Source: Sorangium cellulosum
GTDB lineage: Bacteria; Myxococcota_A; Polyangia; Polyangiales; Polyangiaceae
Length of the DNA stretch: 64,000 nucleotides
Reading direction: 5' to 3'
Assembly (NCBI RefSeq): GCF_002950945.1
Contig: NZ_CP012673.1
Span: forward strand, 9,314,501 to 9,378,500
This document shows positions 39,419-49,000 of the stretch, piece by piece. The position numbers were made by a program, and so were the translations under genes. Within the stretch, counting starts at the first letter, position 1. Every line of letters begins with the position of its first letter. Under the pieces are notes generated by a model, which worked only from the letters and a program-made list of their open reading frames with translations, was not told where the DNA came from and did no database searches.

Positions 39419-40405
39419 TCAGATCACCCGGTCCTCGAGCGGCTCCCCCCGCTCGAACCGCCGCAGGTTCGCCAGGAAATGCTCCACCTGCGCCACCGGC
39501 TCCTCGCGCCGGCCGCCGGCGGCGTGCGGGGTGATGGTGCAGCCCGGCGCGCGCCACAGCGGGTGATCGGGCGGCAGCGGCTCGGGGTCCGTCACGTCGA
39601 GGTACGCGCCGGCCAGGCGGCGCGCCTCGAGCGCCTCGAGCAGCGCCGCCTGGTCCACGGTGGCGCCCCGGCCGACGTTGAAGAACCACGCGTCCGGGCG
39701 CATCCGCGCGAGCAGCGCGCGCGAGACGAGGCCGCGCGTGCTCTCGGCCGCGGGCAGGCTCGAGACGACGTGGTCCGCCCAGGCAAAGGCGTCGCCGAGC
39801 GCCTCGGGCGCGACGACGCGGCCAGGCTCGTCGCCGTGGGGGCGGGCGCGCAGGATGCACAGCTCCACCTCGAAGGGGGCGAGCAGCGCGGCGAGCCGGC
39901 GGCCGATGGCGCCGAAGCCGAGGAGCAGCACCCGCCGGCCGCGCAGCAGCGCGCTCCTCGAGCGCACCTCCGCGTCGGGCCAGCCGCGTGGGCCGCGCTG
40001 GTTCTCGACGCTCTCGGGCAGCCGGCGCGAGGCCGCGAGCAGGAACGCGAGCGCGTGCTCCGCGCACGGGTCGGCGTAAACGCCGCTGCTCGTCGTGAGG
40101 ACGGCGCCACGCGCGGCGAGCGCCGCGCGCACCGCCGCCACGTCATAGCGCGTGTACCCCGCGGTGCTGAGGTGCACCCAGCGCAGGCGCGGGGCTGCGC
40201 ACACGTCGTCGGGGTGCGGCTGGCCGAAGACGACGTCCGCGCCCAGCACCACCGGATCCCGCCCGACGACGGCGAGGTTCTCCGCGGAGCGCGCGGCCGG
40301 CATCGCGAGCTCGTGCGGCGCGACGCCCTCCGCCAGCAAGCGCTCCACCTCCGCGGGGAACGTCATGGTGCAGGCGACGACCATCCGCATCGACGCCCCG
40401 CTCAT
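39419..40405 (-). CDS. D-2-hydroxyacid dehydrogenase family protein
   Basis: This encodes 328 residues. The Rossmann motif GFGAIGRRLA lies at about residue 165. Catalytic residues of the family are visible: Arg in NVGRGATVD, Glu in DPEPLPPDHP and His in ITPHAAG. The enzyme reduces 2-oxoacids or oxidises D-2-hydroxyacids with NAD(P). Substrate is unknown. The ATG overlaps the TGA of the upstream aldo/keto-reductase-like gene as ATGA, so the two are translationally coupled. Confidence 0.92.
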   Translation of the reverse strand: MSGASMRMVVACTMTFPAEVERLLAEGVAPHELAMPAARSAENLAVVGRDPVVLGADVVFGQPHPDDVCAAPRLRWVHLSTAGYTRYDVAAVRAALAARGAVLTTSSGVYADPCAEHALAFLLAASRRLPESVENQRGPRGWPDAEVRSRSALLRGRRVLLLGFGAIGRRLAALLAPFEVELCILRARPHGDEPGRVVAPEALGDAFAWADHVVSSLPAAESTRGLVSRALLARMRPDAWFFNVGRGATVDQAALLEALEARRLAGAYLDVTDPEPLPPDHPLWRAPGCTITPHAAGGRREEPVAQVEHFLANLRRFERGEPLEDRVI

Positions 40406-41196
40406 CCGTGCACCGCGCGCCCGAACTCGCGCATCGACGCCTCCTCCTCCGGGGTGAGCGGGCCCTTCGCGAGCGCGTCAAGGTTCGCCTCGACCTCGGC
40501 GCGGCTCTTCGGGCCCGTGAGCGCGAGATCCACGTTCGGGTTGGAGAGCTGGAACCGGTAGCAGTCGCCCGCCGTCATCGCCGGGCCGTCCCAGCCCTTC
40601 GGCTTCTTGAGCAGGCGCCGCCAGGCCGTGGCCGTGTAGGCGAGCACGCTCGGCTTGCGGTCGCGCACGTGCGGGAAGATGTCCCGCTCCGCCCCGGGGT
40701 GCGCGGCGTTGTAGCGGATCATGAGCAGGTCGAGCGGGGACGACGCCGCGAGGCCGCCCGCCCGCGGGCGATCGTGGATGCTCACCCCGATCGCGCGCAC
40801 CTTGCCGCTCTCGCGCAGGTGCAGCATCTCGCGCTCGGTCGCGCTCGTCCACGCGGAGCCGGCGCCGAGCCAGCCGAGCAGGTAGACGTCGAGGTGATCG
40901 GTGCCGAGCTCGCGCAGGAGCTTCTCCGCCCCCCGGCGCACGCCCCAGCCGAACCAGCCGACCTGCGCGACGCCGACCACCGCAACGCGGTCGCGGCGCT
41001 GCTGGAGCGCCTCCCGCAGCGGGCTCCGGAGCCCGCCGGCGCGCAGGGTCCAGAAGAACAGGTTGACGCCGCGGTCCATCGCCGCGCGCACGCCGTCCTC
41101 GTCGATGCCGTAGTTCGCCGCCAAACCCAGCCGGAACAGGCGCTTCTGGTGGAACGCGGCGGGGGCGCGGTGCAGCCAGTCGTCCATGCGCGGCAT
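40402..41196 (-). CDS. Aldo/keto-reductase-fold protein lacking the catalytic tetrad
   Basis: This encodes 264 residues. The fold is recognisable from RGVNLFFWTLRAGG, LRELGTDHLDVYLLGWLG, LRESGKVRAIGVSIHDRP and the C-terminal barrel strands. In active enzymes the corresponding stretches read GVNxFDTAxxYG (Asp and Tyr), then a strand with Lys, and DLYLxHW (His). Here Asp and Tyr are replaced in FFWTLRAGG, the Lys strand reads VAVVGVAQVGW, and His is Gly in LLGW. The protein is also shorter than the usual 310-330. It is probably not a standard oxidoreductase; a binding or regulatory role is inferred. Starts at 41196 or 41187. First gene of a coupled pair. Confidence 0.8.
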   Translation of the reverse strand: MPRMDDWLHRAPAAFHQKRLFRLGLAANYGIDEDGVRAAMDRGVNLFFWTLRAGGLRSPLREALQQRRDRVAVVGVAQVGWFGWGVRRGAEKLLRELGTDHLDVYLLGWLGAGSAWTSATEREMLHLRESGKVRAIGVSIHDRPRAGGLAASSPLDLLMIRYNAAHPGAERDIFPHVRDRKPSVLAYTATAWRRLLKKPKGWDGPAMTAGDCYRFQLSNPNVDLALTGPKSRAEVEANLDALAKGPLTPEEEASMREFGRAVHG

Positions 41197-41217
41197 CCTA
41201 CACCACGCGCGCCGCGC

Positions 41218-42174
41218 TCAGCCGTCGATGTCCTCGTACTCGCGGTAGAGCAGCCCCGGGATGCGCGGCGTGCGGACCTCGAAGCCGTAGCTGCGATCGA
41301 CCGCCTCGAAGAGCTCGATCTTGTACGCGAGCCCCTCGGGCTGCCCGACGTCCGACGAGGCGCGGCGCTCCGCCCAGCGCGCCGCCGAGCGGATGAGCGG
41401 ATAGCCGCGCGCGGCCAGGGCGACGGCGAACGTCGCCGGCGCGAGCGTCGCCACCTCGGAGCCCTCCGCGCGGTACAACTCCATCCGGGGCGACTCGACC
41501 CACCCGAGCCGGTCGCCCTCGCGCGACGCGCCGAGCAGGCGCTCCCTCCTGCCGCCCTCCTCGACGCTGAACGTGGCCTCCCGCTCGCCGATCTCGACGG
41601 CGGGCGCGGGCAGCCCGCGGCGCCACGTGAACACGAGCGCGTGCTGCCAGCCGGCGACCCACATGCGGAGCCCGAGGTAGAACCGCACCGCCGGCTGCCA
41701 CGCCCAGGAGGTCCGCACGTGCAGGCCGGACACGCCGGCGGCGCGCGCCGCCTCGTCCGCGCGGCGCAGCGCGGCGCCCGCGACGCCGCGGCCGCGGCAG
41801 GCGGGCAGCACGTAGAGGCTCGAGACCTCGAGCAAAGGCGGCCCGAGGGCGCCGGTGGACAGCGCGATCGTCCCCGCCCGGCAGCCGCCCTCGAGCAGCC
41901 AGTACGGGACCACGTACCGCGCGCCCGCGTGCGGGGTCCCGAGCGGCGCGCCGTCGCGGGTCGCCCTCGGCCCCCACACGTCGCGGAGCTCGCGGCCGCG
42001 CGCCGCCGGATCGAGGCGCTCGAAGAAGCGGCACTCGACGAGCGACGCGAGCTCGCAGTCCGCCCACAGCCGGGTATCCGCGGCGTTCAGGGCCAGGGGG
42101 GCGATCACGCCGGCCGCGACGAGCGCGGCGTGCGCCGCGAGCAGGGGCCGATCTTCCTCGCCGTCGGCCTCCAT
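41218..42174 (-). CDS. GNAT-family N-acetyltransferase
   Basis: This encodes about 318 residues from the ATG at 42174. Motif A of the GNAT fold is LYVLPACRGRGVAGAALRRA (about residues 115-135), with the acetyl-CoA pyrophosphate loop RGRGVAG. The rest of the fold is compatible, but the 150 C-terminal residues form an extra region without a recognised domain. Acetyl acceptor is unknown. It ends 21 bp before the aldo/keto-reductase-like gene start and may belong to that operon. Its start lies 72 bp from the divergent kinase gene. Confidence 0.85.
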   Translation of the reverse strand: MEADGEEDRPLLAAHAALVAAGVIAPLALNAADTRLWADCELASLVECRFFERLDPAARGRELRDVWGPRATRDGAPLGTPHAGARYVVPYWLLEGGCRAGTIALSTGALGPPLLEVSSLYVLPACRGRGVAGAALRRADEAARAAGVSGLHVRTSWAWQPAVRFYLGLRMWVAGWQHALVFTWRRGLPAPAVEIGEREATFSVEEGGRRERLLGASREGDRLGWVESPRMELYRAEGSEVATLAPATFAVALAARGYPLIRSAARWAERRASSDVGQPEGLAYKIELFEAVDRSYGFEVRTPRIPGLLYREYEDIDG

Positions 42175-42246
42175 GGCGCGCGCCGCGACGGTACCATGTT
42201 CGCCGCCCACCGCGGCCCCGACCTGTGCGAGACTTCCGGCCGACCG

Positions 42247-44022
42247 ATGGGCCAGGACACCTCGCTCCGGTGCGCCGGGTGCGGCTCCCCGCTCCCGGGG
42301 AACGCCCGCTTCTGCCCTTCCTGCGGCCAGCCCGCCCCCGATCCCGGCCTCGGCTACTCCGCGACCGCGCTCCCCGGCACGGAGCTCGGCGCCGGGGAGC
42401 TGCCGCCGCCGCTGCCGCTGCCGCCCGTGCGGCTCCTGCCCGGGACCGAGCTCAGCGTGTACCGCATCGAGACGACGCTCGGCGAGGGCGGCATGGGCGT
42501 CGTCTACCGGGCCCACGATCGGGCGCGCGAGCGCGTCGTCGCCGTCAAGTGCCTGCACTCGAACCTCTCGGGCAACCCCGAGATCCGGCGGCGCTTCGCG
42601 CGGGAAGCGCGGGTGCTCCGCGGCTGGAACCACGAGAACGTCGTCGCCGTCTACGACTTCGTCGAGCGAGAGCACGTGCTCGCGATCGTCATGGAGTACA
42701 TCGAAGGGCACACGCTGGTGCGGCACCTCGAGCGGTGGCGCGGGCGCATCCCCTTCCAGGAGATCCGCGCGCTGTTCGGCGGGGTGCTCGGCGCCATGGA
42801 CGAGGGGCACCGGCTCGGCATCATCCACCGCGACCTCAAGCCCGACAACATCCTCGTCACGCCCGGCAAGGACGGCATGATGCCCAAGATCGTCGACTTC
42901 GGGATCGCCAAGATCCTCGAGGGGACGACGTACACGCTGAGCGGCGCGTTCCTCGGCACCTGCTGTTACATGTCGCCGGAGCAGGTGAAGAGCCCGCACG
43001 CGGCGGACCCGCGCTCGGACATCTACTCTCTCGGCGTGACGCTCTACAAGCTGTCGACGGGGCAGGTGCCGTTCGACAGCCCCAACCATTTCGCGGTGAT
43101 GATGGCGCACGTGGCCGACACCCCGGCGCCGCCGTCGTCGCTCCGCCCCGACATCCCGCCGGCCCTCGACCGGCTCATCCTCGACGCGCTCTCGAAGGAT
43201 CCGGCCGGCAGGCCGGCGTCGTGCGCCGAGTTCCGGGCGCGCCTCGACCAGGCGCTCGCGGAGTACTCCCCCGCGCCGTCGCGCCCCTCGTCCGAGGGGC
43301 GCCCGCTCGCGCCGACGGTCCGCGAGAAGACGGGCGAGCAGATGATCCTCGTGCCCGGCGGGCCGTTCCTCATGGGCCAGCAGCGCCGGAAGGTGCATGT
43401 CGACGCCTTTTACATGGATCGCACGCCGGTCACGAACCGCCAGTTCAAGGCGTTCATCGACGTGACGGGGTACCGGCCCGACGACCCGGACGCGAGCCGG
43501 TTCCTCTCCCATTTCCGGCGGGGCGAGATCCCGTCGGGCCAGGAGGACCACCCCGTGGTGTACGTGTCGTGGGACGACGCGCGGGCCTACGCCAACTGGG
43601 CCGGCAAGCGCCTGCCGACCGAGGCCGAGTGGGAGAAGGCGGCGCGCGGCACCGACGGCCGCAAGTACCCCTGGGGGCGCGCCGAGCCGGGGCACACGCG
43701 CGCGAACTACGACAACCGCGAGGGCGGGACGGTGCCCGTCGGCTCGCTGCCGGCGGGCGCGTCGCCGTACGGCATCCTGGACCTCGCCGGGAACGTCTGG
43801 GAGTGGTGCGAGGACTACGACGATCCGCTCTTCTACACGGACGGCCCCTCGCACAACCCGCGGAACACGCGGCCCGCGGACAAGCCGCTGCTCGTGATGC
43901 GCGGCGGCGCGTGGATGTACGGCGCGCAGTCGCTCCGGACCTGGACGCGCACGAGCTTCGAGGCGCACTACCGCTTCGCGAGCGGCGGCTTCCGCTGCGT
44001 GCGCACGGCCTCGTCGGGCTGA
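42247..44022 (+). CDS. Ser/Thr kinase fused to a formylglycine-generating-enzyme-like domain
   Basis: This encodes about 591 residues from the ATG at 42247 (an ATG at 42196 is an alternative). Order: zinc ribbon CAGCGSPLPGNARFCPSCG (about 9-27), a Pro-rich linker, a Hanks kinase with GEGGMGVVYRA (about 80), HRDLKPDN (about 195) and DFGIAKI, then from about residue 358 an FGE-sulfatase/SUMF1-like domain: MILVPGGPFLMG, RTPVTNRQFKAF, RLPTEAEWEKAARG, GNVWEWCEDY and a final GGFRCVR. The cysteine pair of aerobic FGE is not evident, so this domain may bind ligands as in C-type-lectin-like fusions. The kinase-FGE order matches Pkn1-type proteins. Confidence 0.9.
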   Translation: MGQDTSLRCAGCGSPLPGNARFCPSCGQPAPDPGLGYSATALPGTELGAGELPPPLPLPPVRLLPGTELSVYRIETTLGEGGMGVVYRAHDRARERVVAVKCLHSNLSGNPEIRRRFAREARVLRGWNHENVVAVYDFVEREHVLAIVMEYIEGHTLVRHLERWRGRIPFQEIRALFGGVLGAMDEGHRLGIIHRDLKPDNILVTPGKDGMMPKIVDFGIAKILEGTTYTLSGAFLGTCCYMSPEQVKSPHAADPRSDIYSLGVTLYKLSTGQVPFDSPNHFAVMMAHVADTPAPPSSLRPDIPPALDRLILDALSKDPAGRPASCAEFRARLDQALAEYSPAPSRPSSEGRPLAPTVREKTGEQMILVPGGPFLMGQQRRKVHVDAFYMDRTPVTNRQFKAFIDVTGYRPDDPDASRFLSHFRRGEIPSGQEDHPVVYVSWDDARAYANWAGKRLPTEAEWEKAARGTDGRKYPWGRAEPGHTRANYDNREGGTVPVGSLPAGASPYGILDLAGNVWEWCEDYDDPLFYTDGPSHNPRNTRPADKPLLVMRGGAWMYGAQSLRTWTRTSFEAHYRFASGGFRCVRTASSG

Positions 44023-44080
44023 GCGGGGCGCACGTGCGCCTGGCCAACCGGCGGCGGCGCGGATAGAACGCCGGGCATCG

Positions 44081-44932
44081 ATGAAGACGGGAAGCGGCGG
44101 CGTCCGCGTGCGGCTGACCGGGGTCCGGCGCGTGTTTCCGGTGGTGGACGACGCGGGCCGCACGCCCGGCGCCAGAGCCTCGGGCGTGGTGGCGCTCGAC
44201 GGCATCGATCTCGACATCCCCGCCGGCGCGTTCGTCGCGCTGCTCGGGCCCTCCGGGTGCGGGAAATCGACGCTGCTGCGCCTCGTCGCCGGGCTCGACC
44301 GCGCCGACGCCGGCGCGGCGGTCGTCGAGCCCGACGACGGGCTCGGCGGCGCAGGCGGCAGCGCCGGCCACGCCGGCAGCGCGGGCGGCGGGCGGGCGCC
44401 GATCGCGTACGTGTTCCAGGACGCGCACCTCCTGCCCTGGCGGAGCGTGCTCGACAACGCCGCCCTGCCGCTCGAGCTCGCCGGGGCGCCGCTCGCCGAG
44501 CGCCGCGCCACGGCGCGGGCCGCGCTCGCGCAGGTCGGCCTCGCCGACGCGGGCGCGCGGTACCCGGCGGAGCTCTCCGGCGGCATGCGCATGCGCGTGT
44601 CGCTCGCCCGCGCGCTGGTCACGCGCCCGCGGCTGCTCCTGCTCGACGAGCCGTTCGCCGCGCTCGACGAGCTCACCCGCACCCGGCTCGACGACCAGCT
44701 GCGCGCCCTGTGGACCGAGCTCGGCATGACCGTGCTCTTCGTGACCCACTCGATCACCGAGGCCGCCTACCTGGCCGAGCGCGCCGTCGTGCTGTCCCCG
44801 CGGCCGGCGCGCATCGTCGCCGACCACACGCTGGATCTGCCGGCAGCGCGGACCGCCGCGCTGCGCACGGAGCCGGCGTTCGCGCGCGAGGTGCGGGCGC
44901 TGGCGGAGGCGCTGGAGCGAGGCGGTGCGTGA
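44081..44932 (+). CDS. ABC transporter ATP-binding protein (nitrate/sulfonate/taurine type), orphan
   Basis: This encodes 283 residues. Walker A GPSGCGKSTLLRL (about 55), Q-loop YVFQDAHLLPWRS, signature LSGGMRMRVSLARAL and Walker B LLLLDEPFAALDE match SsuB/TauB-like ATPases. Between Walker A and the Q-loop lies a Gly/Ala/Ser-rich insertion (GGAGGSAGHAGSAGGG) not usual for the family. No permease or binding protein gene follows within the window; a toxin-antitoxin pair does. It may serve a remote permease or have lost its partner. The start is 58 bp after the kinase stop. Confidence 0.88.
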   Translation: MKTGSGGVRVRLTGVRRVFPVVDDAGRTPGARASGVVALDGIDLDIPAGAFVALLGPSGCGKSTLLRLVAGLDRADAGAAVVEPDDGLGGAGGSAGHAGSAGGGRAPIAYVFQDAHLLPWRSVLDNAALPLELAGAPLAERRATARAALAQVGLADAGARYPAELSGGMRMRVSLARALVTRPRLLLLDEPFAALDELTRTRLDDQLRALWTELGMTVLFVTHSITEAAYLAERAVVLSPRPARIVADHTLDLPAARTAALRTEPAFAREVRALAEALERGGA

Positions 44933-45098
44933 GGGGCGGGCCGACCATGCCGGCGAGCTCGGCGCTCCATCCGTGGAGGTGGGCGAAGTCGCATTGGCTC
45001 AGCGCGCCCGGTCGCCCTCACGGGTAACCCCTGCTCGTCGTCCTCTGACCGCTGGGCGTCGCCGACTCCCGGCCGCGCTACACTCCCGCCCGTCCACC

Positions 45099-45344
45099 AT
45101 GGCCCATGCGATCCGCATTCACACCCAGGTCACCTCCGATACCCTCCACATCCCGGAGCTCTCGGCCCTCGTGGGCAAGAACGTCGAGGTGATCATCCTC
45201 GAGGAGGAGTCGACCCCGCGTAGCCCCACGCCGCCGGCGCGCAAGCTCGGGGCGCTCCGAGGTCTTTTCGATGTCCCCGATGACTTCGATGCGCCGTTGC
45301 CCGAAGACATGCTGCGCGCCTTCGAGGGTGGTGACGAGAGGTGA
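45099..45344 (+). CDS. Antitoxin of a VapBC-like pair
   Basis: This encodes 81 residues. The N-terminal half (RIHTQVTSDTLHIPEL, then KNVEVIILEEE) resembles short DUF2281-type/VapB-like antitoxins, with a C-terminal acidic tail (DVPDDFDAPLPEDML) that would bind and block the toxin. Its stop overlaps the start of the PIN-domain toxin as GTGA. A TACACT at 45079-45084 lies 14 nt before the ATG, so the transcript may be almost leaderless. Family call is by context as much as by sequence. Confidence 0.78.
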   Translation: MAHAIRIHTQVTSDTLHIPELSALVGKNVEVIILEEESTPRSPTPPARKLGALRGLFDVPDDFDAPLPEDMLRAFEGGDER

Positions 45345-45736
45345 AGCTGCTCCTCGACACCCACGTATGGCTCTGGGCCGTCCTCACCCCAGAGCGCATC
45401 GCATCGGTGGCGCGTCAGGCCCTCGAGGACCCGCACAACACGATCCTGATCTCCGCCGCCAGCGCTTGGGAGATCTCGGTCAAGCACGCGACCGGCAAAC
45501 TCCCGCTCCCCGAGGGGCCGGAGCTGCTCGTCCCGCGGGCCATCGCCGCGCTCGACGCGATCGAGCTCCCCGTGACCGCCCGTCACGCGATCTCGTCCGC
45601 GGCCTTGCCGTACCATCACCGCGATCCGTTCGATCGCCTCTTGGTGGCACAGGCGCTTTGCGAGGGCTCGGCGCTCGTCACAATGGACGAAATGCTCACC
45701 CGCTACGGCGCCACGGTGCTCTGGGCCGGCTCATGA
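45341..45736 (+). CDS. vapC: VapC-like PIN-domain toxin
   Basis: This encodes 131 residues from a GTG. The PIN-domain acidic residues are in place: LLLDTHVWLW (Asp 6), SAWEISVK (Glu), DPFDRLLVAQA (Asp) and TMDEML (Asp). PIN toxins cut RNA with a magnesium centre and are held inactive by the partner antitoxin. The 4-bp overlap with 45099-45344 fixes the pair. The operon is isolated between an orphan ABC ATPase and a large lipoprotein, so it may have arrived by transfer, but base composition is not visibly different. Confidence 0.92.
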   Translation: MKLLLDTHVWLWAVLTPERIASVARQALEDPHNTILISAASAWEISVKHATGKLPLPEGPELLVPRAIAALDAIELPVTARHAISSAALPYHHRDPFDRLLVAQALCEGSALVTMDEMLTRYGATVLWAGS

Positions 45737-46003
45737 TGGGGTAGCGACCTGTCAGCGGCGCGCCCGGCGTGTCCGCGCTCGGAGCCATCCACCTCGCCTC
45801 GCGCGCAGCGCGCTCATCGCGCTGCTCAGGCCGTCGTCATGGTGGGCATGACAAATACCCGAAGCGCGGCCGTCCCGCACGGCCCGCTCCCCCGATCTCC
45901 GTCGCCGCTGCCCCTGCCGCTGAACGACGCCCACCGTGGGCGGAGCTCCCACTCGCCTCGCGACGCCGCGCGCGAACGCGCTTCCATGCCGTCGGCTCCC
46001 CCG

Positions 46004-46009
46004 TACAAT
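46004..46009 (+). promoter_or_regulatory. -10-like TACAAT immediately before a start codon
   Basis: TACAAT ends 7 bp before the ATG at 46016, so transcription from it would start at or next to the ATG and give a leaderless mRNA. No ribosome binding site is visible in front of this ATG, which agrees with that reading. No good -35 was found. Confidence 0.35.
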
Positions 46010-46015
46010 CGGCCC

Positions 46016-49000
46016 ATGCCCACGTCCTCCCGGCGGCTCCTTCGCTTCGTGATCCCCTGGTCCGCAGTGCTCGCTGCAGCGGCCTGCAGCAAGCCGGAGA
46101 TCGCCATTCCCCCAGGCGAGGGCGGCGGCGGAGAGGGCGCCGGCACCGGCGGAGACCCCGGGTTCGGCGGGATGCCCATCGGCGGCGGGGGCACGGGCGG
46201 CACCGTCCCCGGCAACCCCTGCGACGGCGTGGAATGCCGGCCGGATCAGCGGTGCGAGGTGGAGGACGGACAAGGCATCTGCGTCGACAACGCCTGCAAC
46301 GACCTCGATTGCGGGCCGACCGAGGAATGCCAGATCACCTCCGACGGAGGCGCGATCTGCGTCGACATCGGCTGCGCCAGCGACCTCGAGTGCCCGATCG
46401 ACCGGTTCTGCGACGGCACCCTCTGCAAGAGGGATACGTGCGTCGCCGGCGAGCGGACCTGCGACGGGAACGTGCTCACGCAGTGCATGTCGAACGGCAG
46501 CGGGACGAAAGAGCTGTTCACGTGCGGCGGCAGCGCCTACTTCGAGAGCACGTGCGCCGACGCAGGCACGGGAGACGCAGGCTGTCCCTGCGAGGACGAC
46601 TGGGACTGCCCCACCCACGCGTCCTGCGAGGTCGGCTCCTGCACCGGCACCGGCGAGGCGCCCACGTGCCTCCTGCCCCCGGAGCCGTTCGCGAACGTCT
46701 TGCCCCAGATCGAGATCCAGTGGGGCGGGGTGAACCGCGCCCAATCGAGCGCGGTCGGCAGCCCGTTCCCGACCTCGGCGCAGAACGTCATGACGCCGCT
46801 CGTCGCCAACCTCGACGACGACAACGGCGACGGGCGCATCAACGAGCTCGACTTCCCCGAGATCATCTTCACGACCTTCTGCGGCAGCGAGTTCGCCAGG
46901 AACGGCGTGCTGCGCGCGATCCACGGCGGCGGCCCCAACAAGGGGCGCGACTACCTCGCCGTGCTCGGCAGCACGGTCTGGAAGGAAGGCGACGACACCG
47001 ACCTCCCGTACACCTGCGCCAACGCGACGCTCAACTCGACCTCGGCGCTCGCCGTGGGCGACCTCGACAACGACGGTATCCCCGAGATCGTGGCGATCAC
47101 CGAGTCGTCGGGGCTGCAGATCTTCAGCAACACGGGGAAGACCAGGCTGCTCGCGAACAACCTCTGGACCGGCTACCCCGAGCCGGCGCCCGCGATCGCC
47201 AACATCGACGGAGAAGGGTTCGCCGAGATCGTGGTCGGGCGGCACGTGTTCACGCTGGAGCCCGGGGCGGAGGGCGCGCTGTCGATCCGGGACCAGTTCC
47301 AGGGCACCCTGATGCACGGGCTGCAGACGGTGGTCGCCCTCGGGCCGATCCCCTGCGTCGCGAACCTCACCGGCGACGCCCGCCAGGAGATCGTCGCGGG
47401 CAGCACCGCCTACGCGCTGCCCCGCCCGCCGGCCGGCGTGACCCGCATCTCGGAGTGCACGCCGCCCTACGCGAACCCCGAGGAGACGGCGTTCTGCAAC
47501 GGGGAGCTGCTCGTGGTCTGGGACGGGCAGACCGTCAACGGCGCGGCCGAGATCCCGAACACGCAGCGCGACGGGTTCTGCGCCGTGGCCGACGTGCTCG
47601 GGGTCGACCAGGCCGCCGCGCCCGGGCCGAACAACCCGCTCGACCACGCGCCCGAGGTGATCCTCTTCAACAACGGCTACTTCTTCGTGCTCAACGGGCA
47701 GACCGGCGCCATCCGGCGGCGCACGGCGATGATCAACGCGAGCACCCGCGACGGCGGCGCCCCGAACATCGACGACTTCGACGGCGACGGCTTCCCCGAG
47801 GTCGGCACCGCGTTCGGCCTGAACTACGTGATGCTCGACCTCCAGGCGCCGACCGAGGAGTGCCCGGCGTGGCCGAACTCCTTCCGCGACTCCGGCACGG
47901 GGCTGCAGGGCAACCCGGAGCGGACGCCGAACGGGGTGCCGTGCACCACGGACGCGGACTGCGGGGGCTCCGGCGCGGCCACGTGCAACACGCAGCGCGG
48001 GACCTGCGTCTGCTACCACAACGGCTGGCAGCGCGTCACCGAGGACAACTCGAGCCGGGCGACAGGATCGAGCGTGTTCGACTTCAACGGCGACGGCGCC
48101 GCCGAGGTCATCTACAACGACGAGTGCTACTTCCGCATCTACGACGGCGTGACCGCCGGGGTGCTGTTCAAGGAGCACTCCCCGAGCCGCACCCGGACCG
48201 AGTACCCGGTCGTGGCCGACGTCGACAACGACGGCAACGCGGAGATCGTGTTCGCCACGTCGAACGAGTCGACCTTCTGCTCGGAGGGCACCGACTACAA
48301 CAACGGCCTCGAGGTCTGGGGCGCGCGGAACGATCTCTGGGTCTCGGCCCGGCGCATCTGGAACCAGCACGGCTACCACGTGACGAACGCGCTCGAGAGC
48401 GGCGGCATCCCGAAGCAGGAGCCCGAGAGCTGGAAGGAGTACGGCGGGCGCGGGTACAACACCTACCGCTCGAACCCGCGGTCGTACGGGATCGCGCCGG
48501 ATCTCCGGCTGGACGGGATCCAGATCTCGTCCCCCGACGCGGCCTGCGGCGAGCTCTCCGACAACATCAACATCACGGTGCGCATCGAGAACGCCGGCGA
48601 CCTCCGCGTCGGGCCGGGCGTCATCGTCAGCTTCTACGGCGAGTGGGACACGCCGTCCGTGTCCGAGCCGCTCACGCAGGCGAACGGCGAGCCCCTCCAG
48701 ATCGAGCTCACGACGAGCATCGAGCCGCACAGCTCGATGCTGCTCACGGTGAGCTACAGCGCCCCGAACAGCGACCAGGGGACGCTGCCCGTCCGCGTGC
48801 GCGCGCTCGTCGACAAGGACGCCGTGGAGCGCGAGTGCGACGAGGACAATAACGAGGAGACCGCCGACGTGGACGCCGGCGGCGCGCTGCCGGACCTCCA
48901 GATCGAGGTCGGCCGGGTGATCACCGCGGATTGCCCGCTGGCGAGGGTCGGCGTGCCGACGACCCTCAACAACGCCGGCTCCGCGCCCGCCAGCGAGGTG

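Noticed and set aside
45099-45736. Phage or integrated element around the toxin-antitoxin pair
   Set aside because: No integrase, tRNA, attachment-site repeat or composition change was seen on either side.
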